From the NCBI GenBank assembly GCA_022059125.1, contig JAEUWY010000002.1, positions 5,084,001 through 5,148,000 of the forward strand: 64,000 bases of DNA, in the 5' to 3' direction. Positions 36,261 to 47,880 of the stretch are shown one piece after another. A program made the position numbers and the translations under genes. Source of the DNA: Corynespora cassiicola. Lineage: Eukaryota; Ascomycota; Dothideomycetes; Pleosporales; Corynesporascaceae. The number at the start of each line of letters is the position of its first letter. Within the stretch, counting starts at the first letter, position 1. The notes under the pieces are model-generated. The model was not told the origin of the DNA, did not search any database, and worked only from the letters and a program-made list of their open reading frames with translations.

Positions 36261-38340
36261 GCTCTCTAGTTTGAGTAACCGGCTGTACGATCACTAATGT
36301 AATATTCATCTTGCCTGCTCGCGCCGGCAAACCAGCCACCATTGAATACTACCGTTGACATGCAATCGTTCTGATGACATTCTAGCAGATAGTCAGTGGC
36401 GGAGAGCCGCACACTAACGCCGGCAATTAGCACCTCCGAGAAAACGCCAGGGACCCGCCTAGTCCGTACAATATATCAAGCACCTAGGCACAGCAAGTGG
36501 CGCGGTATCACTCCCAACCAGCACCCAGTACCCAGCGCTCATATCCGGTTCCCACCACCCCACCTACTCACCCTAGCCCAGTGGAGCACGCAGAAAGAAC
36601 GGCAAGAAAGAAAGAAAGAGAGAAAAGAAAGATTCGCCCTCGCCTCTGCTCACCTTCTCCCAACCGCCCGCCGGCGTCGACGCGAACCCACGTTCGCGCC
36701 TCGGATATCTAGCCCTACCTGCCACTTGCAGAACCATGCATACCCACCCACCCACCCGCGCAAAATAGCCCTCAACGACACGAGAAGGGGGGAGAGGGGG
36801 GAAGAAGAAGAAAAAACCACCCATGTCCGTTGCAGAGTTCTAGACAGCTCCACCTCCCAGCTCCAAGTACGTAAGAAAGGTGAATGGAAAAGAGGGAAAA
36901 GAGGGAAAGGGAGGGAAAAAAAAAACCTAGCCGAATCCTCCCGATCCCACTACCCACCAAATCGCCCTACCGCTTCACTCCACTCCCTCAGGTTCCATCA
37001 TCGCTGCCCGAGGCCAGATGGTTCGGCTGCTCGGAATCCGCGCCGCGCCTCAGAAACGCGATCGCCCGCCCAATGCAGCGGTAACGCGCCGTAGCGCCGC
37101 GCCTTTTTGCGCGCATGTTTTGCGTTGCGTGCGTGCGGTCGCTGCTCCGCTCTAGCATGGCCCTTTGTTTTGGCCTCCGCGGGCTGGATCTGGACTGTGG
37201 TGGGCTTGGAGGGGGGGTCGGGAGGTTTCGGGATGGGGGGGGAAGGGGGTGTTGGGGTGTTGGGGTGGTCGGGGAATAGGTAGGTAGGTATCATGTAGAT
37301 GCGCAGGGGGGGGGGGTTGCACGTGTGCGTATATTTATTTCTCGATTGCTTTTTTTGTGTGTGTTGCGGGGGTGGGGTTTTGTTTCGATTGCTATGGTCT
37401 GGCATGGGGAATCTGTTTAGACGGGTTTTGCGGGGGGAGGGAAGTGTAGCGTGTGGGTGTGTGAGGGTGGGTGGGTGGGATCGGAGCTGGGGTCCGGGGC
37501 GCCATGTAGTGTGACGGCAAGACTCATCGTCGTCATGTCCTAGGTGCAGGCGTTCACCCTCGTGCGCGGCTTTCCTTTTCCTCGCTCTCCACCCTTCTTC
37601 CCCGTCTTTCTGTATCGTGGCTGCCCGCCGTTGGGAACTAGTCATAGATAACGTGGACGCATGGTGCGAAGCCACGCTGGGTGTTGCGTGGCTCGTGGTG
37701 TAAGGGGGGGAGGGAGGAGGAGGGCGGCAGCATAGTCGGTCTGTCAGGCTGTGACGATCCATCGACGACGTATGTTTTTTTTCCTCCCAGATGCCCTCAC
37801 CGTCTCGCTTTACCGTGTTTCTGCTTCTCCAATTCTTCGGGGGGTCCCTGGGGCCTAGCGTCGTCGTAAGTCTCTCCGCAATTGCCCCATCGTGTGCGTA
37901 GGGGTCCCTCAGCCTCCCTCCTCTCCCTGCGCCTATCCTCCCCAATCCGCTCTCCACGTCGTCTTGGCCCATCGAATTCGTCACCGCGCAGGCCCTCGTC
38001 CTCGCACTTTCTGCTGAGATCGGCATTGCCGGGGCTTGGCTGTGTCCTCCCACCCCCTTTGCTTTGTGTTGCACCACGACTAATACTTGCTTTTTCCCTC
38101 TTCCGGGCATCCGCCTCCTGAGAGATCGCCAGGCCTGGGAGACGGCGGGTAGATCCCGAGCCGATCCCCCATGGGAGATTCTGGGCGTTTTCTTGGCAGG
38201 AGCGGAAGGTTTGTGGGTTTTGACTAAGGGGTTGGTGAGGGAGCGATAGGGGGTGGGTTGCTTATCGGCACATGGAGTATCGAGGAGATGAGAAGGGGCG
38301 ACGAGCGCTTGTGCACACAAGTCTAGACCTGAAGCTCTGA
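36261..38340. other. GC-rich intergenic region, no supported gene
   Basis: Contains CT-, GA- and G-rich tracts. A 25-codon frame at 37791-37865 starts MPSPSRFTVFLLLQFFGGSL; it is preceded by a T-rich stretch ending in CCCAG and followed by a GTAAGT donor. This could be one exon of a small secreted protein, but I found no partner exon. The long minus-strand frame 36998-38380 is low-complexity and is not accepted. Confidence 0.35.
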
Positions 38341-41300
38341 CAGAAGAATGATGGAGTTTTCCATCCAAGTCTTGTCGCAATTCTTTTTGGGACTAGATCT
38401 TGTTGCTCGTGTTGGAATTATTGACGAGTCTTTTTGGGTGCCATGGCAAAAGCTTACTCTTTCTTGTTGTGATGTTCTGGGGAAATGCAATGAAATCATA
38501 CACTCGTGTTTTCGCAGTGCTATTGAAAGACCCATTTGTTGTTGCACTTCAATCAACCGGCTGTCGTCGATCGGTTTTTGCTTGGTATCACTGATGTTGC
38601 GTTACCTCATAAAGACTGTACATAGGTCACGTAATGAGATAACCACATAACCGTCGATGAATCTTCTTCGGTCACACTTCTGCTAGCTTCGAAACAAAAC
38701 AAAATCAGTGGCCAGGCCGATGACTTCAATCACCTCGTAAGAATTTGCAACACGGTCATCACTGCTACAAAATCAACGAAACCATCCTTTTTTCCAAACT
38801 GCCTCTACCAGATGCGTAAACTCTTCGCCGGCCGGGTTTGTTGATAATATTCTGTTGTCAAAATTTCGGTTGGGGTCTGAACATGACGGCAACGTCCTAT
38901 CTCACATTCGGTCCGGTTTCCGAGTATGCCATCTCATACGTGCACCAAAGAAGATCCGGTGGGGGTGCAGATTTTGACATCGATAGCCGCCCTTTGGACT
39001 TCATGTGATGTCACTCGATATCGCTGGATTACTCATTTCTCGCCGGTTTGGGGCTTCCAAAACTTGGTATCAAATGATGCGCTATCGAGCCTTGTCTATT
39101 ATCCATATTTGGTCTATGGAATTTTACGTAGCAAGAGGTGTGCGAATTCGTGTTACTGGTTTGGATTACATCATGCGATAAGGGCGGGATTTTCAAAACA
39201 GAGTTGATGCCTGCAGTGTCTTTGATAACCGAATTGCTCACACCATGATTTGGTTCCAAAACAAAATTCTGAGCCGATCAGTCTTTCTGTCATCTCCCGA
39301 GCCATTATATCGTCTTTTTACCTTCATCAATCGGGAAAATCAAGCTATTTTCTTACAGAACCCAACTTATACCATCTAGGAGCGATATCACTTGTAGTGC
39401 CTCATTGTAACCATACGGTTCCACCAAAAGTCCATTTAGAAACTCAAGATAATTATTAGCTGCCCAAAGAGTCATTTATAACCATTTTGGTACTCTCTAG
39501 GATGATTTAGCGCAGTGGACCAGTCTAGGTAACCTATGGGTAAATTTGATATTTATCTACCTCCTTCAGGCTCTGACCCAAATGATCGAAATCAATAGAA
39601 GGCTAGGCATGATATAATCGTTTATGGTATAAAGACCGGTACAATTCTGACGATTGGTTGTTGGCCAAAACGGAGCTTCAGTCGTACTAACGCGTTTTTT
39701 TCAGCGACAAAATTGAGCACGGATTATCTCCAGCACCTCTTACTATACAAATATTGCTCGTCAAACGACCTCTCCTAGAATAATTCGATATTGTAAAAGA
39801 TTCCCTACAGTATAACAAGCTTTCAATATGGCATACCAGACAATCTATTGTAAAACTCTTGGGAGAGCTTCGGCAGACTATGACCTTGGAACAACATACC
39901 CCTCATTCTATCCGAATCAAATTGGAATACCTTTTCAGGAATATGTATGAAGCGGTCCGATACACCGATTCGGATATCAAGTTTCGTTCGCACAAATCAA
40001 TAGAGATACTTGCCCGCCATCGTTAAGGCACATTGACGGTGGGATCATTGCGGCCAAAGGTGAGGGCGAATTCGTTGGCGACTACACCTATCACACCAAG
40101 TAATATGAAAATATAGGCAACACTATGTTCTTTAGTAGAAGACAAAGATGGAAAATATAATATGGTTCAAGATTTTAGCCATCTTTGCACAGAATAATCC
40201 TCATCTAGGAGTAGCCTTGGTACCTGGTTCGATTGAGTCGCGGAACTTGGGTGGGTCTTAATCAGCGGAGGTAGAACTGAAGAGCACATGTAATAGAGGT
40301 ATAACATGCTTCCGGGATAATTTGTTATCAACGCACGTCATTGAACATATTATTGTGACATGTATTGAGAGTAGGGTTCTGATGCCATTGGTGTCGATGA
40401 ACTCGCTGATACAGCAAACTTGTCGGGTTTTCTTATTGCGATTATGGTTTTGTATTGCAAAGAAAAAGGCGTATTAGTGTTTATTAGAATGTAATAGATA
40501 GATCCTGGGTGAAGTTTAGTTCCTCGCTGTCCACTTCAGTTTTTCTGTGGGGTCTTTGTGATGTGAACTTTCTCTTCATTTGTACTTTTAGAGTTGATAA
40601 ATACCAAGGACGCTGTATAGGCAGCCTCAAGGGCGGAATCGAGTTCCACGGTTCATGATCCCAACGTTGGGACATGCAAAAAATGCCACAAAAGGGCTTC
40701 ATCATTTGTAACAACATGGAGTAAGTCTCGTAGGTTTGGGTGATTCGACTCCTCGACTTCGTATTTTGTGTGTTAAGCCGGATAGTGGCCTATGAGCTTT
40801 TGATTCGTGATGTCCCTTTATTTGTGATCTACACTTTGCTAGTGCTATATAAGCTCGAAAACAGGTCTGATAGATCGAGAAAAATTGGATCATGCAATTA
40901 TGTTGCCACAATAGCGGTAAAGCTAATAGGAGGAAATGAATTCTCATCTCAAACTACCGTGAAGAAATGATCCATGGTCATATACAGCTGACAGGTTTCA
41001 TACCTGGGATAAATTTCACTTGAAGCTCTGTGCACGCAAAACTAAATGATCTGGTCCATGGTATGCAGGCCTCTTCAAAGCTACTTGGGAACCGAATGTA
41101 CCACATTCTTGATAGGAGAATATCATCTTGTCTCTTCGTTCAACCGTCCACGGATTTACCCATAAACCTGAGTATATTTGGCTTAAAGTAACTCAATAGC
41201 TCCGACATCTTTTGCTAATTAACTTAGAATACTGTTGTGACAGGTGTAGGTGCAGAAATTCAAGATGTGAATGTCCGAATCTGCCTTCGCTCTGATTCAC

Positions 41301-41587
41301 TCAACGGGAAGGATAAGATAACGTAACTCCAGGCCAATTTTATCTGATGAGAATGGCTAGAATAAGTGTAGAAACAGGATTGAATATATACATACCCATT
41401 TTCTTGACCATCGTATATTTCTTGTCGCGTTTAAGACCAACTGAAATCAACTCAAATACAAATTATTTAGTGGCTACAAAATATGCGAATCGGGATAATT
41501 TATTTAACAATTAAAAGATAGTTCTCTTAACAGTACAAGATTTTTTTATCTTTTTAACAGAGCTATCTGACTAGACGGTTTAGTTTT
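38341..41587. other. AT-rich island, left part
   Basis: About 3.2 kb of AT-rich DNA beginning abruptly near 38341. Most of it shows nothing. On the minus strand at about 40125-40026, a frame after an ACATAG acceptor-like site reads AYIFILLGVIGVVANEFALT then FGRNDPTVNVP and stops. It resembles the C-terminal end of a membrane protein, but no upstream exons could be joined. Confidence 0.35.
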
Positions 41588-41839
41588 GCGTACTTAGCTA
41601 ACCCACTTCCATACGGTCTTGAATTGCCCATCAAACATAAGCAGCCCTTTGACGAGATCCATGACGCAATCCTCTTCACAGCGGCACAGAAGCACGATAG
41701 AGTTACCAAATGGAGCTCAAGTACATGGCATCGTGGAGGAGGCCGACATAATCTTCGCACTAGCCTTGTGACCTCAGTCACTATGAAATTGTCGACTGAT
41801 ACACCAACTACTAGTTTCGGATTCCATCATGAAGAATGA
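41588..41839 (+). pseudogene. Inositol-monophosphatase-family relic (QutG-like), tentative
   Basis: A frame reading NPLPYGLELPIKHKQPFDEI then HDAILFTAAQKHDRVTKWSS resembles the start of fungal inositol monophosphatase/QutG proteins, which begin with an NPLPY motif before the first helix. Further on, LVTSVTMKLSTDTPTTSFGF and HHEE sit where the family has a LVTETD...GFIGEE stretch, but key acidic residues are absent. The frame then stops, and no metal-binding core follows. I read it as a degraded 5' fragment; resemblance by chance cannot be excluded. Confidence 0.3.
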
Positions 41840-42790
41840 GTCATAAACCAGTAATGATTTGGAAAAACAATTGCGTTGATTGTATCTTTTCATGCTCTTC
41901 TTGAAGAACCGAGGCTCCCCAGGTCGAAGTCTATAGTGAATAGATCGTTCATGTGGGAAAATGCCCATGCTTTAGAGTGCCGATATTATGTGTACGAGCA
42001 GAAAAGCTACTGTAGAGGTGTTCTCCGGTAGCATATAGCTGCTTGTGAAATGAGACGTAATGCGAAGCCCCTGAAAATCATCATCAGATTCTGGTCGAGG
42101 AACAAAATTCCATCCATACCTTGAAATGAAACCTTTTCTGCATATTTGCATCTAGGAAGACTCGGAGTTCAGGGTGTAAAGATCAATATTATATGATTCG
42201 ATGCACCCTTTGATCGCTCTCATGCGCGGCCTCCATAGCGCTACACGAGAGATCGTCCCATTGTCCAGAAACACCGGAGAAATCCTGAATGGATCGAATG
42301 GCAAACACTCAAGGGTCATGCATGGCGATCCCAGCCTTGAAGCCAGTCCTATATACCCACGAAGTATCCTTTGAAGTATTCATGCTGTCATTCCCGTCGC
42401 GTCGCATTTGATGGAGGGTGGAGTCGTTTCCTTGGTGGTACCGGCTATGGAAGCTACACATCTGGACCGATCGTTTTCTGCAAAAAGTAGTGGGTGAGTA
42501 TCAGATAACCCAAGCTTTTGCAACGAAGCATCTTGGGTCTTGGGTCCCGGCCAGTCCGACATAGGAACAAGCCCAGTCCTTGCGAAGGAATGCTGCCAAA
42601 GGATTTGTGTGAAAAAGAGCGACATAGTTCTTGGTTCTTTTCGTCATATGACGAAAAAGGAAGCGCGATAGATTTTTACGTTCTATAAGTTCGCATCGTC
42701 GTTGAGACCTCGTTCGCAGCATCTCGTTCGGCACCTCGCATTCGGAGCTTTTCGTTCAAACCCACTAAAAACGGAATACGATATACGCTC
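41840..42790. other. AT-rich intergenic region with a palindrome
   Basis: No supported gene. A perfect 20-base palindrome, TTTTCGTCATATGACGAAAA, lies at 42638-42657. Confidence 0.4.
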
Positions 42791-43033
42791 GCCGTCCGTG
42801 CCCGACCCCTGCGTCCATGATGCTGCCCCAAGCCAGGCCTAGACTCTAAACGACGCCGAACGGGTCGACAAGGATATTGCCGCCGGAGCCGGCTTTACTT
42901 TGCCGCAGATGTTAAAGAGATTGGCGAGGTTGAGATGTATGGCTTTAAGGCAGAAACGTTTTCTGTCACACCTGCCAAGAGGGGGCTATGCGGTCCGAAC
43001 TCGCAAGGTCTGCCATGTGCGGTTAATCCTCCA
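42791..43033 (+). pseudogene. Decayed gene fragment, unidentified
   Basis: One frame reads NDAERVDKDIAAGAGF; the next frame continues ADVKEIGEVEMYGFKAETFS and VTPAKRGLCGPNSQGLPCAV and stops at a TGA near 43031. The second segment is well-formed, with two cysteines and Gly/Pro turns typical of an extracellular protein, and it is GC-richer than its surroundings. The frame change at the junction points to a relic. I do not recognise the family. Confidence 0.3.
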
Positions 43034-43595
43034 TGAGCGTGTGCGTATTCATGACTATTCGCAGTCGCTTCCTACACACTCCATACTTTGTTTCATGCTG
43101 CTTCTGCGTGACTTGCTTGTAGAAGACCGATTCCAGATGGTCTACCCGGCCTAGTCTATTGGCACGGCGTAGAGATTGGATAGCTTCGCAAGCATCTCCT
43201 ATCCTAGACAACCCCTACTCCCATTTGGGAAGGGCTCAAGCAAAGCCACGACTACGCGTAGCCCTCCTGTAGTCTTCTGGCCAATAGCGGCAACTTCTTC
43301 GCGAAAGCGGCTACGAATGTACACTTTTGACTACGTCTCCACGTCAGGCTCTGTAGTAGGATGGCAATTTAGTCGCTCTCTAGTCGACTAGGCAGAAACT
43401 TACAGCTCCAATCCCACTTGCGCGTTTCCAGATACGCTGCGCATTTGTTGGCCTGACAACCAATTCTGAAATGAACAGTGTGTAAATCATTGCTGCAGCT
43501 ATGCGGACGCCCATGAGATGATGTGGAGCAGCCAATACTGTCAGATGCTTCGGAACAAAATAGCTTTACTATCTTGGTTCGTTTACAGTTGCTTG
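43034..43595. other. Intergenic region, nothing supported
   Basis: Spacer between the unidentified relic and the 3' end of the Zn2Cys6 regulator. No motif-bearing frame is seen. Confidence 0.4.
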
Positions 43596-44936
43596 TTACT
43601 GCATATAGATGTCTTCTGGGGTTTCTGGATGTTGTGTCTCCTGGTTCAGACCAATCTCGTTCATGGGCCACTGTATAGCCGGCCTCCAACTTTCGTCGAG
43701 GGAATCATAAGCAATCAATGCAAGTTGCGCCCCAATACCTTCAAAGAACCACTTGTGCCTGCTATAATAGTAGAGAACTGCAGCATAGGCTAGTATGACC
43801 ATAGCCATGGGTTCGCGTCTCTGGACAAGTGCAGGGTACTCGTTAGGCACAAAAACTCCCCACATTGATGGAAGGTACGAGGTGTCCGATTGCACCGTCG
43901 AACGGGCAAACAGATCTGGAAGCTGATCGATAGCTTGTTTGTAAATTTCATCCTGCCCGCAATGTTGGGAATTGAGAGCCTTCAACTGGGAATGCGCCTC
44001 AAGAAAGCCATTCGGATGCGTGGTGGGGACGGGGCCTATCTCTACGATAGGCCGGAGCTCGCTCTTCTTAATGGGTTCAAACATTGTCCTAATCAGCCAT
44101 ACTGATCCCCGCGAAGTCGGAATATGCTGAAGGAATGATTCCAACAGGCTCTGGGACCCAGTGTCGCCCGATAGCGGTGGCAGAGACATTTGCATGCTCT
44201 GAATGATTCCAGAAAAGGCAAAAGCGGCGATGAAGTTGTTGTCGTTAACAATTTCAAGGTGCGGTAGAAACTCTGTGAGAGCTGCTCCAAATAGTTCTAC
44301 GGCGTAATTGATATAGTGGCATTTGCTTTCGTCCGTGCGACTTATGTGACATGCAGACATTGCAAGCATGCCTTTCATCAGAAAGGGATGGTTGAGAGGT
44401 TCACGGTTGAAGATTTCGGTCCAAGCAGCAACAACTGCATCGTTCCAGCCGAGGGTACTAACGAGGTGTCTATTCCAGTGAAGCAAGAGTTCTGCGTGTA
44501 GAGTATTGATCTCCAGGAGAGAGTTTGAGTCGTTCTCGGTAGTAGCCGGGGAAGCTGCACTAGCCGAGGCTGGAGACTACATTGGCAAGTCAGTAGGGTT
44601 GTATGAGTTATAGTCGTTCAGTAATTACCTGTACCGGCGAATTGGCGTCAATTATCTTCATCACATACTGGCACCGTATAGAGCGCTTATCGCACTGTGA
44701 GCATACGGGCCGTCGTTCATCGCACTGGTAATTGAATAGGGTCAATACACTGCGAACCATGTAGGTAAAGCTTGGGCTTCCAATAGCAATGAAGGTTGGC
44801 TCTTGGTAAGGCCCGCCGGCAAGAAAGGAATAAGGCATCGGTATCGGTATCACGTACGTACCTTGGTGTGCCTTCGCTTGCATTCGACACAGCCTCCCCG
44901 GGATTTTGTATGTTGGCGCCGAGTGCGGGTACGCAT
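43596..44936 (-). CDS. Zn2Cys6 transcription factor (sterol-uptake-control-like)
   Basis: Three exons, 44936-44862, 44724-44629 and 44576-43596, with introns of 137 and 52 bases, all in phase, give 383 residues. The Zn2Cys6 cluster is split by intron 1: Cys16, 19, 26, 33, 36 and 43 (C-x2-C-x6-C-x6-C-x2-C-x6-C) in GGCVECKRRHTK/CDERRPVCSQC. A short Ala/Ser linker leads to a helical regulatory region (HAELLLHWNRHLVSTLGW, HPFLMKGMLAMSACHI) typical of the fungal Zn2Cys6 subgroup annotated as sterol uptake control or aflatoxin-type regulators. The ligand and targets are unknown. It diverges from the RTA1-type exporter at 45305 across a short promoter with a CCG-N10-CGG palindrome, so control of that exporter is the simplest hypothesis. 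Confidence 0.92.
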
Positions 44937-45304
44937 GGCCAATCAGAGTCGTGCGTATAGGCGTAAGGGACGAAGACTGGAGACGAGCGCAGGAGGCAGG
45001 GTGGCTTACATAGATATACCTTCTATTACTTCTAGCTGACGGGCGGACCCACTAGGCTAAGACGAAAACTGTGTCCGTATACGTATACGGCGTTGGGTCA
45101 ATGCGGCCGCTAAGCTAGCGCATAGACTAGCCTCCGTGGTAAACACAACCACCCCATGCTAAATCTCATCTTCGCTTTGATAAAGTGGACCTTGAGTATT
45201 CATAATGAACCTTCAAAGCCCTTCAGCTCGTCAGTCTCCATTCGCTCCATTGTCTGCCTTGGGATCTTGCTTTCCACATCTGCGACTCCACTCCGAACCT
45301 CATC
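44937..45304. promoter_or_regulatory. Divergent promoter of regulator and RTA1 exporter
   Basis: The 368 bases between the two start codons must hold both core promoters. The most notable element is the palindrome at 45075-45090, listed separately; GCGGCCGC, a second CGG/CCG-containing palindrome, lies about 25 bases to its right. Confidence 0.6.
45075..45090. promoter_or_regulatory. Candidate Zn2Cys6 operator, CCG-N10-CGG palindrome
   Basis: CCGTATACGTATACGG is a perfect 16-base palindrome between the divergent start codons. Everted CCG/CGG half-sites with a fixed spacer are classical targets of Zn2Cys6 dimers, and the half-site CCGTATA is one base from the sterol response element TCGTATA bound by Upc2-type regulators. 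Function is inferred. Confidence 0.5.
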
Positions 45305-46284
45305 ATGGCTGACAACGCGGATCCCGGTGTGTTTGCGGATTTCAAATACTACTATTATGACCCATCATTGGCGGCGGCCATAATTTTTCTGCTACTCTTC
45401 CTCGGTACCACTAGTTATCATGGCTGGCAAATGTGGAAGGGAAGAGTGTGGTATTATATACCTCTCGTGCTCGGTGGCCTCTGTAAGTCTGCCCAGAATC
45501 TCCGTGCTTTCGAGACGTATGCTTACGAATGGGCGATAAGTTGAGGTCATCGGCTTCATAGGACGTGCTGCATCCAGTCAACAGACACCGGACTGGACTT
45601 TGGGCCCTTATATCATTCAAAGCTTGTTTCTGCTGCTTGCGCCAGCCCTCTTCGCCGCCTCTATCTACATGGAACTAGGTCGCCTTATCCTCGTAATCGA
45701 CGCTGAAAAATACTCTCCTATCCCGAAGCGATGGTTGACAAAGATATTTGTTGCGGGAGATGTGCTATCCTTTATGATGCAGGGTGCTGGTAGGCTTCCC
45801 GACAACGCAGAATGGAATTTTCTGGCGGCTAATCATTTCCTCAGGTGGTGGACTTCTAGCGGTCGCGAAAACTGAGGATGCGGTATCCCGGGGCGAGAAC
45901 GTCATCATCGGCGGTCTATTCGTCCAAATCGTCTTCTTCACCGTCTTCGTGGTCGTATCATGTCTCGTCCACTTTCGCATCCACAAACAGCCCACGGCCG
46001 CTTCTTTGTCGCCCAACTTCCCTTGGCTCAAGCACCAATACGCTCTATATGGCGGCAGCGTTCTGATTCTTATTCGATCAGTGTTCCGAGCCATTGAGTA
46101 TATTCAAGGAAACGGCGGATATCTGCTATCGCACGAGGCTTTCTTATACGTCTTTGATTCTTTGCTGATGTTTTTGGTCTTGGTGATCTTCAATATCTAC
46201 CATGGCGGAGAAATCAAGAAAATGCTTGGAGGGGCAAAACAGCCATCTACATCGCATGAACTGGCCCAAAACTACAATGTTTGA
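45305..46284 (+). CDS. RTA1-family lipid-translocating/toxicant-resistance membrane protein
   Basis: Three exons (45305-45482, 45541-45789, 45845-46284) with introns of 58 and 55 bases give 288 residues. Seven hydrophobic segments are visible. RTA1 signatures include GGLFEVIGFIGRAASSQQTP, LLLAPALFAASIYMELGRLI, the loop VAGDVLSFMMQGAGGGLLAV, RSVFRAIEYIQG and the terminal helix ending in NIYHGGEIKKML. The family includes yeast Rta1 and Rsb1, plasma-membrane proteins linked to 7-aminocholesterol resistance and sphingoid-base export. The N-terminus is acidic, without a signal peptide. It is divergent from a Zn2Cys6 gene and lies within an AT-rich island, which suggests a local regulator-exporter module for membrane-active compounds (inference). 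Confidence 0.94.
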
Positions 46285-47118
46285 AGATCAACATCAGGGT
46301 CTTACGAACTTAAGACGTTTTTTCACCTCGCAATTGGTCATAATCTCGGCCACGCAGGAATTCCTGGCTGAAACTCTACAACATCTCTTCAAGGAGGGCT
46401 ACAGCACGACCGCCCTTTTTCTTTAGAGGAGTTGTCGGATACTTGAATTAGGGATTGACGGAATGACTGGGACAAGAGTTGGCATTTACACTGACCGAAA
46501 TCCAGTCCTACCCGGATTAACTATGTCCCGGGCGACTAATTTGGTAATATTTTGGAATTATGTAGCTCTAGATACCAAGTAAATTATGCATAGATGGTTT
46601 GAGAAGAAATTAATGGTTATAAATGGAGCCACACTAATCAGTCTTTCCCATGGATTTCTTACACTGACGTTTACTTTAGCATTTTGAGGAAGCCGCATCC
46701 CAGAACACGTTAGACAGGGGTTGATTGATTAAAGGATATCTAGATTCAAGTCAGCTGCATGCGATAATCGTCTGGAGTGGTCAACCCGGTTTCCGGGGAT
46801 GAGGCTCTGTGCGCTAAGTAATGCCTGCTCGGAGAAAACTGTCACATCCACCCCCGACCATCCGAGCGACAGCGAGGGCCATGGTACGACCAGGGACCAA
46901 AAATGATCTAAAAACTGAAACAATATCAAATTTCTCAGATGCTACTGAACCTGTAAGGTTAAGTTTTCAAGTTCTATGAATTGATAGAAGCTTCTAAGTA
47001 GTTACTGAAACTGCAATTATTTCATGATGGTGGGGCAATAGATACGCATGCTCATCAAATAGCAGGATAACGTTATATGACTCTCGTCTCACGTATTTGG
47101 AATTCACATATGAACAGT

Positions 47119-47175
<57 letters not shown>

Positions 47176-47880
47176 TGCCGAGCCACAAATAAAGATATAT
47201 CAGGCGTGTTACCGCACTAAGAGTACACAAGGCTGCAAGTGATGCACGAATAGAGACACAAAACGGTTGTATGAATAGTTTCAGCAGCTGCCTATTGTAA
47301 TTTAATCTACAAGGCTGCAGTAAGAAGCCGGGGTATGGCTGCAAAAGACAATCAGAACGGTCGGAATATTTCTAGTCTTGATAAAGAATTTTGAGCTGAG
47401 GTGCTACACTTGGGCACAAATTTGCTGTTTTGGGACAGTTGCAAGGTCATATTCGCTTAACTATTCAGACCTAATTCATCTATCAGTAGAAATAGTAAAA
47501 ACCCCACCAACACAGCCTTACCCCGATGACATCACAACCTTGGCTGCATAGTCAGCAGCGGGGCATATTTAACCAAATTTTTGCTGGATAGCAGAGATTG
47601 ATCTTTCTACCTACACTAAGCTTTTACGGTATTGTTTGGTATCCAATTCAATCTTTGCAGCTCCCAGTTCTGACAAAAAAAATGCACTACATATGAAGTT
47701 GATTTACTTTGCTGAACTTCGTGGGGTTTTGTTTTCGTGATCAGCCTGATAGCTCACTGTTCTTTTCTGATTGCCCCTCCTGTGTACAGTCACCCAAGCC
47801 TAGCGTTCCAGTAGCTCTGCGGATATTCAGGGTATTTCTGTAGATATCATCTGGTTATTCTATCGGCTTAATTCGAAGGA
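46285..47880. other. AT-rich intergenic region
   Basis: About 1.6 kb without a supported gene; includes a GA microsatellite at 47122-47173. Confidence 0.45.
47122..47173. repeat. AG dinucleotide microsatellite (about 26 copies)
   Basis: Uninterrupted AG run of about 52 bases. Confidence 0.97.

Noticed and set aside
36998..38380. 460-codon minus-strand open frame
   Set aside because: Composition is low-complexity (Pro, His, Arg, Thr), no domain or signal, and it crosses poly-G/C tracts; open frames of this length are expected in such GC-biased DNA.
40200..40270. TGGTTCGATT sequence considered as a tRNA T-arm
   Set aside because: No acceptor or anticodon stem can be formed around it.
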